Shown here in pieces: positions 11,840 to 13,732 of a DNA stretch of 13,732 nt. Position numbers and translations under genes: made by a program. The notes beneath the pieces are model-generated. The model was given only the letters and a program-made list of their open reading frames with translations. It had not been told where the DNA came from and did not search any database. The stretch spans positions 1 to 13,732 of the forward strand of contig CAJOIF010000046.1 of the NCBI GenBank assembly GCA_905234765.1. The letters are read 5' to 3'. Within the stretch, counting starts at the first letter, position 1. The number at the start of each line of letters is the position of its first letter. The stretch comes from an uncultured Bacteroidales bacterium. Lineage in GTDB: Bacteria > Bacteroidota > Bacteroidia > Bacteroidales > F082.

Positions 11840-13711
11840 TTATTTTCTCTCAACCAGCTTCATCACTTGTTCTTCAACCGTTTCGGTGGTGTACACCTCG
11901 GCGCGGCGGAGTTGAGGCAGGATGTCCTTTTCGAGTTGCGGATAGATGTCGCACATCTCGCGGATGGTCTGCTCTCTGTTGCTAGAGTTGTTGATGTTGC
12001 TCACGATGGCATCCTTATCCTTCAGGTCAGAATCCTTAACGAGTTGGATGAAGGTGTTCCAGTCGGGACCATAGCCTTGGCCGTTGATTTCGACAGCGGT
12101 CTTCTTAGCAAGTTTCGTCATCTGCTTCTTGGCAGCGTTGTAACGGTTGGTGGACAGTTCGTTGTTGTGGCCTTCTTCACCTTCAGGTGATGCCCAAGCC
12201 TTGACTTCGAAGTTGGTCACACCGGCCTTCAGCAGGTTGTTGAAAGCAGCGTCAGCTTCCTTGTTGAGTTTTCTTCTGCCATTGATGTCATAAGAATCCT
12301 TGTTGTAGAAATAGGTGAGCTGTTTCACGGCAACTTCTCTGGTGACGGTTTCGTAGACGGTGTCATAGACAACTTCTTCCTTCTTCAGCGGAATGACGCC
12401 ATCGGCCAGTTTCACGGTGCTGCCTTGAGTGAAGTAGGTGTTGTTCACGATCTCTTCCTGGGTAGGATAGATGGTGCCGTTGTAGACATAGAACATCGGG
12501 TCGCCCATGAGTTCGCAGTTTTCCATCTCAGGCACATAGTCCTTGCAGTAGTGCTTGGTGAACTCGCCACCTTCCTTGTAGTTGACGCGGAAGTCGCCTT
12601 CGCCCTTGACCTTTTGGCCAACGAAGGTGATGGGCTCGAGGTCGATTTGACCACCGTTGTAGGCCAGATAAGGCTTCAGGTTCATAACAGCTTGCTTTTC
12701 GAAGTATTCGCCAGGGATAGTGACGATAACGTCGAAGCAAACCTTGCCGTCTTCGCCTTCAACCAGCGGGTCAGGATTCACGCGGTAGGTGATCTTCTTG
12801 GAGTCGCGGGCCATCTTTTCGATGTCGCAAGGATTGTTGAACTTGTAACGGAGACCCAGGTTGAACTGGCTGTACATGTCTTTGTCGTTGATGATGTAGT
12901 TGCTTTCATCGATCTTGGCAACTTGGTCGAGGTTGTCGGTGCCGGTGAACACATAGGTGTAATCGAAGAAGAGGTCAAACTTGGGGGCGAGGTTGAAATT
13001 GATCTCCATACCAGCGGGAACGTTGAAGTGGAGTTGGCGCTTGTCTCTGATAGGAGCAACGACTTCGCCAGCGGTCTCAACACCGTCTTCGGGATTAGCG
13101 GCGTCCACAACCATTTGGTGGACATTACCGGCTTTGTAGTACAAGCCACCGATACCAACGTGAGGAATCAAGTTGATGACTCTTCTCGGGTTGTACTTGA
13201 ACATGTTGAAGAGATTGAAGGTCAAGTTGAAGCTTCCTTCAATATAGTCTGACATTTCAAGGCCAAGGTCTTCATACTGACTTGCGTAAACGTTGTCAGG
13301 GTTGTTGATGATGGCTTCGCCGTTTTCGTTGAGCAGATAGAATTCCTGCAGAACGGTTTGGTTCGGCTTGTTATTAATAAAATGCTTGTGGCCATTGATA
13401 CGACCGTAACCGCCTTTGATGTTGAAACCAACGACTTTGCTGAATTGGTAACCAAGACCGAGGTGAGCATTCCAGCTGTTGGGGAAGTTTTGGAAAGAAG
13501 CCATCTTGAAGTGGTTCCAATCATCCCAAATACCGCCGTTGTAGCTGGCCAAGTCACCATGGTTGATGGAGAGACCACCGTCAGCTTGGATGTACCAATA
13601 CTTTTCGGTAGGTTTTGATTGTTTCTTGCCTTCCTGGGCATACATGCTGAAGGGAAGGACAGCCATGACGATAAGCATCATGAGCTTCGAAATTGTCAAA
13701 TTTTTCTTCAT
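11840..13711 (-). CDS. OmpA-family outer-membrane protein
   Basis: This 623-residue protein probably links the outer membrane to peptidoglycan. It has a signal peptide at 1-25 (MLIVMAVLPFSMYA). An N-terminal beta-barrel region runs about 36-292, from KYWYIQADGGLSINHGDL to QFNLGLRYKF. A middle region at about 295-440 was not recognised; it has two direct K-V-type beta segments and cysteines at 295, 326, 389 and 399. A DTV-type linker follows at 447-462 (VVYDTVYETVTREV). The OmpA-like domain begins about 465 (YFYNKDSYDI) and contains WASPEGEEGHNNELSTNRYNA at 506-526, where the N-x-x-L-S-x-x-R core is the usual peptidoglycan-binding helix. The last about 75 residues carry GPDWNTFIQLV and DILPQLRRAEVY, which I associate with Bacteroidales OmpA-like proteins near DUF3868 families, from memory. 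The ATG at 13711 is supported by the signal peptide. The promoter lies outside the window. Confidence 0.9.
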   Translation of the reverse strand: MKKNLTISKLMMLIVMAVLPFSMYAQEGKKQSKPTEKYWYIQADGGLSINHGDLASYNGGIWDDWNHFKMASFQNFPNSWNAHLGLGYQFSKVVGFNIKGGYGRINGHKHFINNKPNQTVLQEFYLLNENGEAIINNPDNVYASQYEDLGLEMSDYIEGSFNLTFNLFNMFKYNPRRVINLIPHVGIGGLYYKAGNVHQMVVDAANPEDGVETAGEVVAPIRDKRQLHFNVPAGMEINFNLAPKFDLFFDYTYVFTGTDNLDQVAKIDESNYIINDKDMYSQFNLGLRYKFNNPCDIEKMARDSKKITYRVNPDPLVEGEDGKVCFDVIVTIPGEYFEKQAVMNLKPYLAYNGGQIDLEPITFVGQKVKGEGDFRVNYKEGGEFTKHYCKDYVPEMENCELMGDPMFYVYNGTIYPTQEEIVNNTYFTQGSTVKLADGVIPLKKEEVVYDTVYETVTREVAVKQLTYFYNKDSYDINGRRKLNKEADAAFNNLLKAGVTNFEVKAWASPEGEEGHNNELSTNRYNAAKKQMTKLAKKTAVEINGQGYGPDWNTFIQLVKDSDLKDKDAIVSNINNSSNREQTIREMCDIYPQLEKDILPQLRRAEVYTTETVEEQVMKLVERK

Positions 13712-13732
13712 AACGTAATTGTGTTAGGTTTG

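Noticed and set aside
11663..12190. 175-codon plus-strand frame spanning the kinase end and the terminator
   Set aside because: It runs through a strong terminator and then antisense to the OmpA-family gene; two real genes explain the region.
12425..13252. 275-codon plus-strand open frame opposite the OmpA-family gene
   Set aside because: Its V/L/D/E/H-rich sequence is what the complement of a codon-biased outer-membrane protein gene gives; no recognisable domain.

Overview
The window looks like chromosome from a Bacteroidota bacterium, most likely of the order Bacteroidales. The pointers are: exact copies of the phylum's TAnnTTTG minus-7 promoter box before several genes, no obvious Shine-Dalgarno sites, a FecI-like ECF sigma/FecR-type anti-sigma pair, a protein with a type IX secretion (T9SS) type A sorting domain, and a Bacteroidales-style OmpA protein. 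No RNA genes, insertion sequences or CRISPR arrays were seen.

Layout. Bases 1-267 hold the start of rplU (ribosomal protein L21, minus strand), cut by the window edge. Bases 268-606 are a divergent control region with the rplU promoter, an uncatalogued 46-codon candidate membrane peptide (395-535) and the sigma promoter region. Bases 607-6734 form the most interesting block, all on the plus strand: an ECF sigma factor, a FecR-like anti-sigma factor, an outer-membrane protein that joins a periplasmic STN signalling domain to a small beta-barrel, and, 3 bases later, a 998-residue secreted protein. The last has a parallel beta-helix, Ig/PKD-like and carboxypeptidase-regulatory-like domains and a T9SS sorting tail. 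Bases 6767-11769 are housekeeping: an ABC-F ATPase converging on sppA, then folK and a deoxynucleoside kinase diverging from sppA. Bases 11840-13711 (minus strand) encode an OmpA-family outer-membrane protein that converges on the kinase gene. Both convergent junctions carry clear bidirectional terminators.

How the 607-6734 block may work (inference). In FecI/FecR/FecA-type surface signalling, the STN domain of a TonB-dependent receptor touches the periplasmic part of the anti-sigma factor, which then frees the sigma factor. Here the usual SusC/FecA receptor, with its plug and roughly 22-strand barrel, and SusD are both missing. The STN domain instead sits on a barrel of only about 235 residues, translationally coupled to a large T9SS-exported repeat protein. 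This suggests a surface-sensing or adhesion module that signals without TonB-dependent import. Short GG(T/C)-N15/16-GTC(A/G)TA elements before sigma, fecR and the STN gene are candidate autoregulated ECF promoters, but the evidence for them is weak.
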